Below, piece after piece: positions 21,300 to 33,849 of a stretch of DNA of 64,000 nucleotides (positions are counted from its first letter, which is position 1; each line of letters starts with the position of its first letter). The stretch is from positions 41,619,661 through 41,683,660 of the forward strand of contig OY829541.1 of the NCBI GenBank assembly GCA_963691705.1, read 5' to 3'. The stretch is from Viola odorata (Eukaryota; Streptophyta; Magnoliopsida; Malpighiales; Violaceae). The notes beneath the pieces are model-generated. The model was given only the letters and a program-made list of their open reading frames with translations, was not told the origin of the DNA and searched no databases. The position numbers were made by a program, and so were the translations under genes.

Positions 21300-24200
21300 A
21301 TGTCTCACTTCGTATTTCAGGCATCATCAGTCCCTTGTAGTAAGCCCGTCCCTCAGCTCTGCCTCTGCCCGCGTCAGCATGCCGTGCTTCAGCTGTTAAC
21401 GCCCGCTAAACAAGTTTCTCTCCGGAAGAGTAATCATTTGGCGATTAAGTGTTCCTCGTCGTCTTCTTCGGTGGTTGATGGGGGCGGAGATTCCGTGGCA
21501 GCGTTGGAGAGGTGCTTCTTGGCGCTGCCTGTGCCTGTCGGAGATATCAAGGGGGAGTTTGGTCCGGTTATGAAAGGAGGGAAATATGGTGCGTTTGGTG
21601 CGGTTACTTTGGAGAAAGGCAAATTGGATTTGTCTCAGGAACAAGTCGCGTCTTCCCCGGAGGTCATCTATCCTTACTTGACCTCACCTTCTTGTTTACT
21701 TAAATTGATTAGGTATTTTTGGGTAGTTATTACTAATTGAGGTGAATTTATGTTCATTTTAAACATTTATGTGCACTGGTCTGTGCGCTGGGACAAGAAT
21801 GTGTCTGTATGTTTGTGTTCTTGTATAGGAGGCATGTGATTAGGTTGATATAGCATTTGCAATGTAAATTGGTCTAGTAGTGAGTGTTTCTATGCAGTGA
21901 CACGTGAGGTTTGCGAAAGCCCTTGGGCTAGTAGTGATAAGGCCTTTCGGTATTCAGCTATAGGTTATATGCTCAATGCTCCATTACACCAAAATAGAAC
22001 AAGGTAGTGAGACAAATCATCTGTGATAGTTTAGTTTTGTTGGCAGATAGATGATATAGTGCTATTGCGGAAGGACTTAGATTAGGGTTTTTGTTAGAAG
22101 AAAATTGTGGAAATGCGAAGAGCAAAGCGGCAGGCTTTGGTAGAATTTCACAAATTTTGCTTACTATTGGTGCGTTCTTGTGGGGAAAAGGGAGTTTGGC
22201 TGGAGTGCAGGCAATGAAAAGCTTTTGCCTTTCTCTCTCTCTCTCTCACACACACAAAATGAAAAAAAGGAAGGATGAATATTTTGCTTCCTGTAGTGTT
22301 TCCAAGCAATAGGAAGGCTTGATGCACCAACAACAAAATGAAATAGTTGACTGACTATATGGTGTATTCTCTGAGGTTTACAAGGCTCCTTGCTGGTTTC
22401 TGTTAAGGATTGTTGAATATAGTGCATTCTCTTCTTTTTTATAATTATTTTCGTTGGTGGGTTCTGAGTCTGTATGTTTATTCGTGTACATGAAATGTTC
22501 ACTCATGCTGTGTGCATAATGCTTATAGTTGAATTCTCTTATTCCACTCCTAAATTTAGAAATCATTTAACTGTGGAAATTGCTTGATGTTGTGGTGTTT
22601 CTAACTTGTCAATCTCTGAACATTTTATCTGTGAATTGTTGCCAATTAAGGTTTCATATCAGGTTGAAGGCTCTTTATATCTTTACTTCTGAGTTAGGCA
22701 TTCCATTTGTATCCTTATAGTTCGACAGCCTTCGTGGGAGTGATTAAATCTTGTTAGCATTCCAGGTCGCAGTTGGAGGAGGTGGTGGCGACATTGGTAA
22801 AAGAAATAGCCATGGTGGTGGTGATGGAGGTGACGATGATGGTGATGATGACGATTACTTCGATGACTTTGATGATGGAGACGAGGGGGATGAGGGCGGA
22901 CTGTTCAGGAGAAGGATGTTTCTTGAAGAGGTTAGAATCTTTTTGGTTGTGGTCGCATTCTCTTGATAGTGTAAATGCTCTATGTTGAAATGCTTTAATG
23001 CCATATCAATAGCTTCATTTGTCTTCTGTCAGCTATTTGATAGAAAATTTGTCGATGCGGTGCTGAATGAGTGGCAGAAGACAATGATGGATCTGCCTGC
23101 TGGGCTTCGGCAAGCTTATGAAATGGTGAATTTCTTGTCCACCTATTTTCTTTTCACTTGGCAATATCAGGTTGAATTCTGAAAGCAATTTTGCTTCCAG
23201 GGTTTGGTCAGCTCAGCTCAAATGGTTAAATTCCTTGCAATAAATGCCAGACCAACCACGACAAGATTAATTTCCAGGGCACTTCCGGATGCAATTTCTA
23301 GGGCATTTCTTGGCAGGTATCCTTTGGTGCCATCCCCGTTAGATATTTCATTCTGGTGCCTATCTGCAAGTTTGACATTTGTTAATTTTTTAGTTTCGAT
23401 GTTCTCTTCTTGAATTGCAACGGATGTTAGCGAAATAGTAGTTGCTTCTGTATAGTTTGTACTTTGTAGGGCCTAGAGAATATAAATGCTGCATCTTAAC
23501 ACAACTGTCCTTCTGTCTTGTAAAGCTAATACGTTTTCATCTAATCTCAACATGATCAGATGCTATATTCTTTAGGAATTTGTTTTTTGATCAAGATTTG
23601 GAAAAAGAAATCGCATGCTCAGTTTGGAAAACTCTTGAATCTGTTGTCCTTGGAATTTCTCTCTCTTGCTTTAATCAATATATTAGCAGTGAGGAACGGA
23701 ATTGGTTCTTTACCATGTTTTGATAACTACCACAAGTCCTGAGACCTTTTATATCTTCCTGGGGGAACAAATATTTATAGTGTGTGAAAAGTATGAGATT
23801 TCACTATTTTAAAATGCAGTATCGAGTAACTTCATATGGACTCTTTCAATAGCAAATAATTGTTATATTTACTTCAAGTTTTCTGATGTGAGACATTTTG
23901 TAACAGTTAGTTTATTGATAACTAATGCTGGTAACTTAATGCTCAAGAGGCAGTTAATGGATGTTTTCAGAACTTTTTGATGGATGTAACATTTCTATTC
24001 AACAGGATGCTTGCAGATCCTGCCTTTTTATACAGGCTTCTTTTAGAGCAGGCAGCTACTATTGGTTGCTCTGTTTGGTGGGAGTTGAAAAATCGCAAGG
24101 ATAGGTATTTGTTTAGTTTTCTGAAGTCTTTATCTACTTTGGTTGCAGATCAAGGATAGGTATTTGTTTGATGCATAGCTGATAAGTTATTGCTTTTCTG

Positions 24201-25832
24201 CAATTATAGGATAAAGCAGGAGTGGGACCTGGCGCTTATAAATGTTCTAACAGCATCAGCCTGCAATGCCGCTGTTGTGTGGTCACTTGCTCCTTGTCGT
24301 TCATATGGAAACACGTTCCGGTTTGATCTGCAAAATACACTGCAAAAGCTTCCGAACAATATATTTGAAAAGAGTTATCCTCTTAGGGAATTTGACTTGC
24401 AGAAGAGAATCCATTCGTTCTTCTACAAGGCTATAGAGTTATCTATGGTTGGATTAACTGCAGGAGCAATTCAAGGTTCATTGACCAATATTTTGGCCAG
24501 TAAAAAGAAGGATAGGTAAGCCATTCAATATTTTTACTTATTATCCCTGTCTCTGTAATATTATGGAAGTTCAAACACCTTCTACTGTAATAAATAAGTC
24601 CATAACACTGACCTTGGGTAATCATTATACTTGTTTGGCAAGGTTATCTGTGGCAGTCCCTCCTGTGAGTACCTATGCACTTGGTTATGGTGCTTTTGTT
24701 GGACTCTATGCAAACATGAGATACCAGCTTTTATGCGGCTTTGATAGAGCAGTGGTCAACCATTTTGACGTCATTGGAGTTGCCCTGTTTTTCAGCACAG
24801 CTTTGAGGTTTGTTTCTTTGTGCTGAAGCATTGTTTGGTTAGGTGTCTTGTGTTGTCTATTTTCTTTTATTTTACTTGGACTTGGGTCATTCTTGCAGTA
24901 GGAATTAGAAAACCATCTATTTACCCACTTCATTTTGATCGTTATATATTTTATTTCGCTTGGGAATTGCTTATTTACTCGTACATGGCCCTTACATTAC
25001 ATGCATTAACTGACTCATGAGGACATTTGGCTCAAATTTTCATTAGTGGATTGGCCAGAATGTTCGGGAACAATCCCTAGGCAGATTCAGTCTTCTTGAA
25101 CCTGGTTGAGAACTGGTAAAACAACAGTTACGTAGAATTTTTAGAATCTTACCCCTCCAGAGGTCTCATGATCATAGCATGTTGTACGTTTGCGTAAATA
25201 CTTCAAATATTTTACCCTTTAGTGCATAGTTAACAGTTTGCATTTACAATTCAGTTCTTTATAGATGAAAACGTTTGAGATATAATTGTGAGTAAAACTT
25301 TTGTACTATCAACCGTCAATATATGACTATGGTTGAAAATGTTTCCGTCATGATTGAATCATTGCTGTCAATGGGTAATTGATAAACACTAAAATTGCTT
25401 TTAGTATAATAGTGTACTCTTGCGCTTCAATTTACAATTTCTGATAAAATGTGCTGAATTTGTTTAGCTGCTGATGTAGATGAGAAATTGTTATTTCTGG
25501 GAACTTGTATTGGAGTTTGTGTTGCTTTAACCATTTCGTTTTGGATCCTGTCCAGGATTTTGAATGTCCAAGCAGGAGAGACATCAAGGCTTGCTTGGCT
25601 TGGAGTGGAGGCCGATCCACTGATTGAGTCAGAGAACCTTTTGAGGGGTTACAGCAGGCCGTCTGAGGATGTTTCATCATCTTCTAAATGGTTTATATCA
25701 ATGAAAACTCTGGTTTCTGGGCTCGGTCTCCTTGGCATTAAACAAGGGAATTCTGATTCTCTAGATGGAGAAATAGCAGCTCCTAAGGCCCGAAGAAAGA
25801 GAATTGTCCGGAAAAAGGTGAATGCAAGCTGA
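21300..25832 (+). CDS. RETICULATA-related chloroplast membrane protein (DUF3411), eight exons
   Basis: Exons read 21300-21662, 22766-22930, 23033-23125, 23201-23316, 24006-24104, 24210-24515, 24643-24807, 25556-25832; all introns are GT-AG and the phases join without a stop, giving 527 residues. Residues 1-50 look like a chloroplast transit peptide (Ser/Lys rich, ending LAIKC). Exon 2 encodes a Gly/Asp-rich acidic linker. The conserved domain begins FDRKFVDAVLNEWQKTMMDLP and contains hydrophobic segments (LINVLTASACNAAVVWSLAP, VGLTAGAIQGSLTNIL, YALGYGAFVGLYANM, VIGVALFFSTALR) expected in the plastid envelope. Known family members affect leaf mesophyll growth and venation pattern and may carry metabolites; which paralogue this is I cannot tell. 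A basic tail (KARRKRIVRKK) ends it. No damage seen. Confidence 0.93.
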
Positions 25833-26534
25833 AGTAGCTTATTTATATGTAGTCCTTCAGCATCAAATTTTGCAATCCTTTAGGAAATGGCAAACATACG
25901 CATCATCCTCAAGAATCTAAACAGCAAGGGTGGTTCCATTATGATTCCGCTAGCTAACTGGAGTGGAGTTACTGAACGGCATCAATTCATGAACAGTCAC
26001 CGAAGAATTTTTGGAGGAAACTGTATTAGATCCTTGCACTGACTGATTGGCTTTGTTTTAAATGTTACGATATCCAGTGTGCTGTAATAGAGTATTTTGA
26101 GTTGTAGCTTCACACCCAACAATTTCAATTGATGCAAAGTTAATCTTGGGCAAATATTTTGGTTTGTTCCTAGATGGAACTTGTTCTATCAACCAATTGC
26201 TACATCTTATTTCCCCTTTAGTAAAACTTAATCATACAACCTGGGAAATGTCTCATCGCAGAAAGAGCTATTCTTCGTGATTATTCGACCGTCGGATGTA
26301 AAAAGCTCGTCATAATGGGCAAGAACAGATATGTTTGAGAAGAAGATGGAGGTCGTGATCTAGGTAAAGAAATGTGGCTACGTAACAGATTTTGGGCCAC
26401 CCACCATCCAATAGTGCCATTTATCCACTTTCACAAAACAATAACGCCCAGCACACTCTCTCACAGTCTCTCTCTCTCTCAATCCTCATTCCCCCACGAC
26501 CGCCGCCACTCAAGGCGGCGCCGCCACCCCTGCC
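25833..26534 (+). other. 3' UTR of the RETICULATA-related gene and upstream region of the elongase gene
   Basis: No gene. Polyadenylation of the first gene probably lies within 26040-26110 (tgtaatagagtattttgag). A CT repeat (cagtctctctctctctc, 26465-26481) precedes the elongase start by about 55 bases. Confidence 0.5.
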
Positions 26535-27332
26535 ATGAACCCAATCCTCATCACCCTCCAATACTGGCTAGTAAACCACCCAAAAATCCTCCACTTCTCA
26601 TGGAACCCAGGTCAAACATTTGGGTCCACCCGTCAATTCCTCATCCTCACCGTCCTAACTTATCTTTCCCTCACCCTCCTCCTCTCCCACATCCCCTTAG
26701 TACCTACCCTTGGACCCCACATCCTGAAACCAATCACAGCCGTCCATAGCCTCACTCTCTCCCTCCTCTCCCTCATCATGGCCGTTGGAGGCACCCTCTC
26801 CATCATCCACGATCAATCCCTCCGCCACATCATCTGCTTCCCTCCCAACACCCCACCCTCTGGCCCACTCTTCTTCTGGGCCTACATCTTCTACCTCTCC
26901 AAGATGTTGGAATTCCTGGACACCCTCTTGATCATCTTGAGCAAATCAATCCAACGCCTCACCTTCCTCCACGTGTACCACCACGCCACTGTGATTGTCA
27001 TGTGCTACATCTGGCTCCACACATCGCAGTCCCTGTTCCCTGTTGCTCTGATCACCAATTCTTTGGTGCATGTGGTGATGTACTACTACTACCTCTGGTG
27101 TGCAGTGGGGGTGAGACCCAAGTGAAAAAGGTTGGTGACTGATTTCCAGATTGTGCAGTTTGTGTTCAGTTTTGGAATCTCAGGTTTGATGCTGTATTAC
27201 CATTTTACTGGGTTGCTGGGTTGTGGTGGGATTTTGGGTTGGTGCTTTAATGCTTTCTTTAATGCATCTCTTTTGGCTCCTTTTCTTGATTTCCATGGTA
27301 AGAGCTATGATAAGAAGAGGAAAAGGTGTTAG
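26535..27332 (+). pseudogene. ELO-family fatty acid elongase, intronless, one in-frame TGA
   Basis: 265 codons (without the final stop) in one exon. Family motifs in order: KMLEFLDT (residues 123-130), the catalytic-type HVYHH box (146-150), NSLVHVVMYYYY (175-186) and TDFQIVQF (202-209), with several membrane helices and a basic KKRKRC end resembling an ER-retention signal. ELO proteins are ER condensing enzymes or relatives that lengthen very-long-chain acyl-CoA; plant members are few and less studied than the KCS type. Codon 197 is TGA (27123-27125) where relatives have Trp (RPKWKR). The frame after it is perfectly kept, so the change is recent, an allele, or a sequence error. If real, it removes 68 residues including the QxxQ part and the last helices. 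Confidence 0.88.
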
Positions 27333-28193
27333 ATTTTCATGATATTTTTGGTGATTTTGTGTATTAATCGGTACTACTGATACAAGTTTTTAAGTTTCAA
27401 GAAATTCAAGAAAATAAAAGAATGGAGTACGAATAAATGTATCTTCTTGAAAGCAAAGACAACATAGAGTTGGAGCTAATGTTTGCAGAGTTGAAAACAT
27501 AGTCATAATTTTGTGTCTATTTCTGTGAAGAACAATTGCTGGAACATAACTAATTACGTAATTATTCCATGTTCATCAATTAATTGTACCTGATGATCTT
27601 GAATGTCATCTCTAACACGGATTGTAAACCAATCAAGTTGGAATGCTCTTTTTTTTTATTGATATCATATGGTTATTAATAAGATTATGTTAATGCTATA
27701 TATACGTTCTAACAAATCTTATACGTACAAAATTTCTATACTATCTGATATATATATATATAGAAAAATATTGGTAAGAAAATATCATAACCGCATCTTT
27801 AACATAAAGCTCCCTTGTGTGATCACAGAATGCGACTTTAAATAATTTGGCACTTGATCATCATGGAGGAAATCATCTTCCCATCTGGAGGGGGGAAATG
27901 TTGTAATTTTGATAAGGGAGCTCTTCGGCCAGTTTCAAAATCGGTCCACCGCCTGCATATGCATCGAATACGAAGGCCTGTAAATCCAATACGGTGATTT
28001 TGAAACTAGATTTTCGGAAGGGAAGACGTTTGACTCTCTGCTATGGAGCTACCTTGATCAAGTTCTTCTAGCTATGGGAGAGGAAATAGATTTCAGAATG
28101 TACTTCAACAGCAAGGTTTTCTGTCCTAATAAATGGATCCCCTTAGACTTGAGTTTCCAATGGAAAGGGGTTTGTGTCCTAATAAATGGATCT
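27333..28193. other. Intergenic, AT-rich
   Basis: No gene. Contains a (TA) microsatellite at 27748-27762. Two diverged copies of 'gtcctaataaatggatc' at 28121 and 28167 mark a short tandem duplication just before the LINE remnant. Confidence 0.5.
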
Positions 28194-29010
28194 CCTTTCC
28201 TGTTCAAGCGGCAAATTCAATTGAAAAAATCATCCACAAGTTTCTGTTGTCAGCTATTGATAAAGAAAAATTTCACAATGTCGCGTAGGAAACGGTGATC
28301 AAACCAAAAAAGAAGATGGAGGCCTTGGGATTGGATCGATCTTGGAGAAAAACAGAGCGCTACTTACAAAATGGCTGTGGAAGTTTGGTAAATCGAGAGA
28401 GGCACAATTCCCATCGAATTAACAGAAATAGATGGATCCCTGAAGAGAATGACTGGAAATACAACGGGATTTGGAAAAATATCTTAGCTGCTTGCTATGG
28501 TGATGATAAAACCTCATGTCTTATCAGGGACAACTTCAGAATCCTCATTACAGACGGATCCAAAACCTCCTTCTGGAATGATCCGTGGCTTGATATATAG
28601 GTAAAATCTCGGCTATGGGGTTTTGGGATGATATGGATTGGGTTTGGAACTTTAGTTGGAGAAGGAACTTGTTCTTGTGGTAGGAAGAACTATTGGATTC
28701 TTTATCCAGTATATTGCGTTCATTTCCCTTACCATGGTGTGGAGGATCAACTCATCTACAAGCTCACGCCTATTGGTGTTTATACAGCAAAATCTTATTA
28801 TGGAGCTCTTGTGATAAGCGACAGACCTTCATCTATTGCTAGCATTGCATCTATCTGGAAAGGTCGTGTGCCACCAAATATTGAGACGTTTGCCTGGTCG
28901 GGCGAATAAACACCAGGAATGCACTAGTGAGGAGGGGTATCATATTAGCCGAATCAGACATCTGTCCCTTCTGCAGATCACCCACTCTTGCTCTGTCCTT
29001 GACATGGGTA
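28194..29010 (+). pseudogene. LINE remnant: end of reverse transcriptase and zinc-binding region
   Basis: Fragments in shifting frames: FLLSAIDKEKFHNVA-stop, then DGGLGIGSILEKNRALLTKWLWKF (28311-28380), a typical plant LINE RT C-terminal phrase, then GDGSK-like FRILITDGSKTSFWNDPWLD (28530-28595), then VYTAKSYYGAL and IWKGRVPPNIETFAW with SDICPFC at about 28965. Many stops and shifts; no intact domain. Same superfamily as 18881-19855 but covering an earlier part of the protein. Confidence 0.82.
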
Positions 29011-29967
29011 ATAAGAATCAATAGAGAGGTGACTCTCCGGTATGATTTCTTTAATTTCAATAATTTGAATTTGAAACAAGATCTTTACAACTTGACCACA
29101 ATCAATATTAGGGAAAAAAAAAAAAACTGAAAATATTAATTACACAAATACTCCCTCTGTTTATAAATAATAGACGTTTTAGCTCAAAAACGCTGTCCTT
29201 TTTTAATTGACATCATTGACAATTGTGTCCACTTTGTTTGTGTTTTCATAAAAATACCCTCAAACGACCAATCGTTTTCTGGTCGAACAACACGTCACAC
29301 AGTGGCAAAATAGAGGAAAGTGGAAAATAGCTGGGCATTTTTAAAATTGGTTAGAAACATGAAGCATAACGATTCAGTGGTCTCTGACACGCTCTTCTCC
29401 ATCCTCGTTTCTTAAAAACATAATTAAAATCTACAAGGTTCAAACATGATGAAATCGTTTAGGTTGGGCAAACGGTTGGTGTCGTTTCTGGGCTTATCCT
29501 TACTCATGAGAAGCTATCGTCGAAAGTTAGGATTTTGGGTATCGGAAATGACCTTACAACCATGGATGTGCCCCGCACTGTCATTCCTATATTAAAGAGA
29601 GTAAAAGGCTTCGACCTCAGGTTGTATTTTCTTTTTCTAATGGGATCCGGGGATTTTTTTAATTTTTTGTATAATTCGTTTCTTCCTCTGAATCTAGATT
29701 TAAGTTGCTAGAAGATTTGATGAAAATGATGTAGGTTTTGGGTGTAATTATTTAGTGTTGGTATCTGTATATATGATTATGGTTTTGTTTTTTTTATTCT
29801 TCATCTGTTCTGTTTCAATTTCTTGTGTGTGTGGGTTTAAAATTTTACAAATTATTAAAGATTGAGCAGTTTAGAATAAAAACAAAAGCATAACATTGTT
29901 GAAATAAAAACGAAAGCATAACATACTTTGATGCACTACATAACTGCTATTAATTGATTTTTGGGAT
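29011..29967. other. Intergenic with a MITE-like end and a possible orphan exon
   Basis: At 29150 'tactccctctgtttataaataatagacg' resembles one end of a Stowaway-type MITE; I see no matching partner end. At 29458-29619 an open stretch flanked by a tttag acceptor and a cag/gt donor could be one exon (listed separately). Two short direct repeats 'aaaacaaaagcataaca' lie at 29880 and 29907. Confidence 0.4.
29462..29617 (+). pseudogene. Possible orphan exon, family not recognised
   Basis: Between acceptor TTTAG (ending about 29461) and donor CAG/GTTGT (about 29618) a stop-free frame reads QTVGVVSGLILTHEKLSSK then VRILGIGNDLTTMDVPRTV and on to VKGFDLR. The composition looks protein-like, but no neighbouring exon is seen and I cannot assign a family. 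It may be a gene fragment copied by a transposon. Confidence 0.3.
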
Positions 29968-32705
29968 TGTCGCACCCCTTTTGTTCGATGTTGCGAAACA
30001 TAGGTTTGGGACGGGAATGCGAGACAAGCATTGGACTCGTCTCACATCATGCAAAATGAAGTCGCCACCCTATTTTTCTAAGTTTAGGGAACCTAATCAT
30101 CATGGCATAAAAATAAAAAAACTAAGGCACAATAGGTATAACCAAAGAACAACGGTTCGAGGTCGTATTTATGAACTCGGGAAGGTGTTAGGCACCCGAG
30201 TCACATCCTTTAAAAAGGTTACCGGTAAGCGAGGTGTTTTGAGAAAACATTTTGAGCATGTAATTTGGGCCCTCAAAGGTGACGTTACATCTAGCTTTTT
30301 GAACCTAGCTAAAAATAAATACATTTAGAGAGATGAGCTCAAATTTTTGTTCGCATCATCTCGATCGTCATATTTTTCTGCATGTTTTGGTCGTCTTCGT
30401 TCGGATAGCTTATCTGTTTTAATTCAAACCTTTAATAGGTCCCGAACAATTCTTTTCGACACTTTGTCTAAATAAATACGTTTAGAGAGTTGAGTTCAAA
30501 TTTCCGTTCGCATCATCTCATTCCTTGCATTTTTCTCTATAACGTAGTTGTTTTCGTTCGGATTACTTATCAGTTTTCTCATACTGACAGTTCGAACTAA
30601 TTAAATAAATACTAAACCACTTCTAGCTCACTCTCATCACAGCCACTTGATCAAAACCATTTGACTCCTTTATGCACATCCAATGGCCAAGAAACGTTTT
30701 CATCATCACTTTGATCTTCCAAAATCCTTGCATTTAAGGCAACCAAATCGTGATCATTTCCTTCCTAAAATCTTCATCAATCCCCGGCCACTTGCTTAAA
30801 CTTGTTCATCATCCAGCCACACAACCAAAGCCTCATCATCACGAACATCCCATCGCCGGCCATCCTTATCCTTCCACCTCCCCGACGATTCTCGGCCATG
30901 CAAATTACCCAAACCGACTCAATCTTTCTCCTATAAATATAGACCTTCAAGCAATAAGAAGAAGGGTGCCAATTTCATGCTTTAGTTCCCCCTTTTATTC
31001 ATGCTCTTTCAACTGCTTTCAATTTATTCAAATTGCTACTTTTTCAATCACTCTTTCTGCAATTATTTCAATCCATTAATTGATCATGTTCTTGAGTTAA
31101 TTAATAATTGTTTAAGCTTTTAAATAAATTCCGTTATTGTTCTAAATTAATTACATGGCTTTATTTCGTCAAATTGTTGGTCGATTCGGGCAAATTTGAA
31201 GCTTTTGTGTAATTGGTTTAATTTTTGTTTTGATTTATTTAAGTGTTGTTTTGATTAAATTGAAGCGCTGAAATTGCTTGTTTGAGTTACTGATATTACA
31301 GGGGTTATTTTGGTCGGATTTACGCCGGATTTGCTACTGTTTCACCGCTGTTGTTCGCTGGAGTCGCTGCGCTGCCTCGCCGTTGCTGCCTTGTCTACTA
31401 CGCTGCCCTGCCTCGTCGCTGCTGCCTTGCTGCAGGTCGGTTGCTGGTCGGCCGGACGAAAGGTGTCGCTGGTCTGCTGGAGAAGGTGACAGACTGGTTG
31501 GCCCCTCGGTTGGATGAAGAAGACGGTGAATAGTGAGGAAGGAGGGAAAAGCTTTGGGCTGGGATGTTTTAAATTTTGGGTTGGTCATGGCATGGGCTTG
31601 GTTTGCCTTGGCCCACGTGGAGAAGGAATAGGCTGATGGCTGGCCCATGCGTAAGGAAGAGAAGAGGGCTTGGCCCTTGGCTGGTCTGCTGGGCTGTTTT
31701 GAGCCCAACTGCTGGGCCCAGTTTTTTGGCCCATCGTAAGTATTTCGTATCCTTTGCTCCTTTGTAATATTTAATTAATTAATTTACTTGCTTTAATTGT
31801 TAATTAATCATTTGCATTTAACCATCAAGTAATTAATTCGCTTGCTTTTAATTAACTAATTAATTGTTTTACTTGTTTTTTTTTTGTTAAATCATTTTAT
31901 TTAATTGTTTGATGTTTGTTTTACTCGTACTAATGATATCATTTGTAGGTAATCTTTAAGTCTTCGCTTACAAGTACGCCCTTCTAGTCTCTTTTATTTA
32001 TTCAATATTTTTCGTAAATATTAGTCGTATGCATGTTATATAGAAATGTTAAAAAACTCATCATAATTGTATGCATGATATTTAGAATTGTTAGAAAATA
32101 AAATCAACGCACATGTTTACATCACTCGCTTTTTTATGCCATGAAATTAATTGTACATTTGCATTGATACGTGAGTATGGTGGCTTCGATCCCACACGGT
32201 TATTTGCATTCATTAAATTGGTGTTGTGGTAGTTTTTATCCATGATAGGATCACGTTGTAATTAATTAATCATGCATGACCCGATGATAATAATGGATCG
32301 CTCACTTTAGTAAAAAACGGTAACCATTCCGTTAAGTAGAAATGCTTGTCCCGAAGTAGTCCCGAAGTTGCCCTGACCCTAAGAATACTAAAGTGACGTT
32401 TCCTATGAGGGCCGAATTTCGTGTTCTTTTTATTTTAAACACCTTTTCACTGATAACCTTTTTGGATGTGACTCGGGTACCTAACACCTTCCCAAGTCCA
32501 TAATAACGACCTCGAACCTTTGTTCTTTAGTTTAGACCATTTGTGCCTTAGTTTTTTTATTTTTATGCCATGACATTAGGTTCTCTAAACCTAGAAACAA
32601 AGATAGGGTGGCGACTTCATTTTGCATGATGTGAGACGAGTCCTATTTTGTCTCACATTTCGTCCTGAACCGTTTCGCCGTAAAAATCGAAAAGGGGGTG
32701 CGACA
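29968..32705 (+). repeat. Ogre/Tat-like LTR (2738 bp) with long inverted ends
   Basis: Ends GGGGGTGCGACA directly before a primer site, so this is a 5' LTR. A TATA box at 30931 is in the same direction. It begins TGTCGCACCCC, and roughly the first 320 bases are the inverted counterpart of the last 320 (for example 'ggactcgtctcacatcatgc' at 30027 against its complement at 32613). Either the LTR acquired an inverted end, or a second, reversed LTR fragment abuts it. No gene. Confidence 0.7.
30931..30940 (+). promoter_or_regulatory. TATA box of Ogre-like LTR
   Basis: CTATAAATAT in the + direction, about 960 bases into the LTR. Confidence 0.65.
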
Positions 32706-32708
32706 GTT

Positions 32709-32726
32709 TGGCGACTCCACTAGGAC
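32709..32726 (+). promoter_or_regulatory. Primer-binding site, Ogre/Tat type
   Basis: TGGCGACTCCACTAGGAC three bases after the LTR end. This TGGCGACTCC type is known in Ogre/Tat elements (tRNA-Arg class). Confidence 0.7.
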
Positions 32727-33252
32727 CTTAGGGTCGAAGCCGTTTTTTTTAAGGTGTTTGTTTTTTTATTTACTTGCTTTAATAAACTATTTTCGTGACT
32801 ATTTGTTATATGCTTTGATAAACTGTCATACGCATCTCATGGATAGGCCCTACACCCATGGGCCGCTTACCAAATAGGTTAGGAAGGGGATTAGTGACAC
32901 GCTGGGACTCGAGTCCTGGGTAATGTTTACCAAACCCAACCCGTTCGAACCCCTAAAGCCAGTCGAAAGGTTGCTTGGTTCCGCAAGGAATCAGTTGACA
33001 CTAGACGGCACTTTAGGGACCATTCTATGGTATCGTCGGGAACCTTCAGGCCGTTAGAAATTAGTCAACGTCAAAAGCCCTCATCATGTGCATCATACTT
33101 GTTTTATCGTAGCTTTGTTTATCATGTTTTCTACATTTTTTTCCGCACCATTTTTAGTAATGCATGTAAAGAACCTAGTAGCACATTTCGTTCAATTTAC
33201 TAATACTTGAACTCTGTTTATTTTTCCCCATGACCCATCCTACTTATTCAAA

Positions 33253-33426
33253 TGACAGTGCCTACGTTACTTTCACTTGATACTTTTGGGGGAAGAAGTT
33301 TTGAGAACCAAGCTGCACGAGGGGATATGTTGAAATCCGGCTTCATTCCTGATATTACGGCCAAAATTGGGATGGAGGAAATGGTGACACAAAAAGGAGA
33401 GGTTGCGTCATTAGAATATTTTTGAT
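33253..33426 (+). CDS. Small ORF (57 aa) after the Ogre-like leader
   Basis: ATG 33253 to TGA, reading MTVPTLLSLDTFGGRS then a helical-looking KIGMEEMVTQKGEVASLEYF. It lies where Ogre elements carry an extra ORF upstream of gag, so it may be the remaining start of that ORF. No known domain; low confidence that it is expressed. Confidence 0.3.
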
Positions 33427-33849
33427 GAGCAAACGGATCCCGACTTCCAAGGTTGCCACCTTCAAAATCGTGCATCAAGCTACTTAAATTTTATCTTTTC
33501 ACCCCATGTAACGATGTTCCTAAACTTTTTTTTGCTAGCCGTCTTTTTTTCTTCGATAGATCTAGATAGATAATCAACTTGTAATGGTTGTAACCCCTTT
33601 TGGACGAAAAAAATTAAACAATGACAAAATTCGTAGTTGCTCGGATAATTATCAAGTGAGTTTTTTTTCTCTTCTTCTTTTTACGCATCCAAAAGACCTC
33701 GAACGACCATTGCCTACGATCAAATCAACCTTCCCAAAAAATAAACCACATATAGAGCCCACACACAAAAAAAACAAAAGGCTAACCCTTGAAATAAAAA
33801 CACACTCAAAAAAAAAAAAAAAAAAACCAAATGAAGATAACGCGGGGAT

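Noticed and set aside
26372..26749. Frame overlapping the elongase start
   Set aside because: Pro/His-rich out-of-frame reading of the elongase gene.
29150..29260. Complete Stowaway MITE
   Set aside because: Only one end-like sequence is visible; no inverted partner or TA duplication was found.
29968..32705. DNA transposon with long terminal inverted repeats
   Set aside because: A tRNA primer-type site follows the right end and the sequence matches LTRs at two other places, so an LTR is the better reading.
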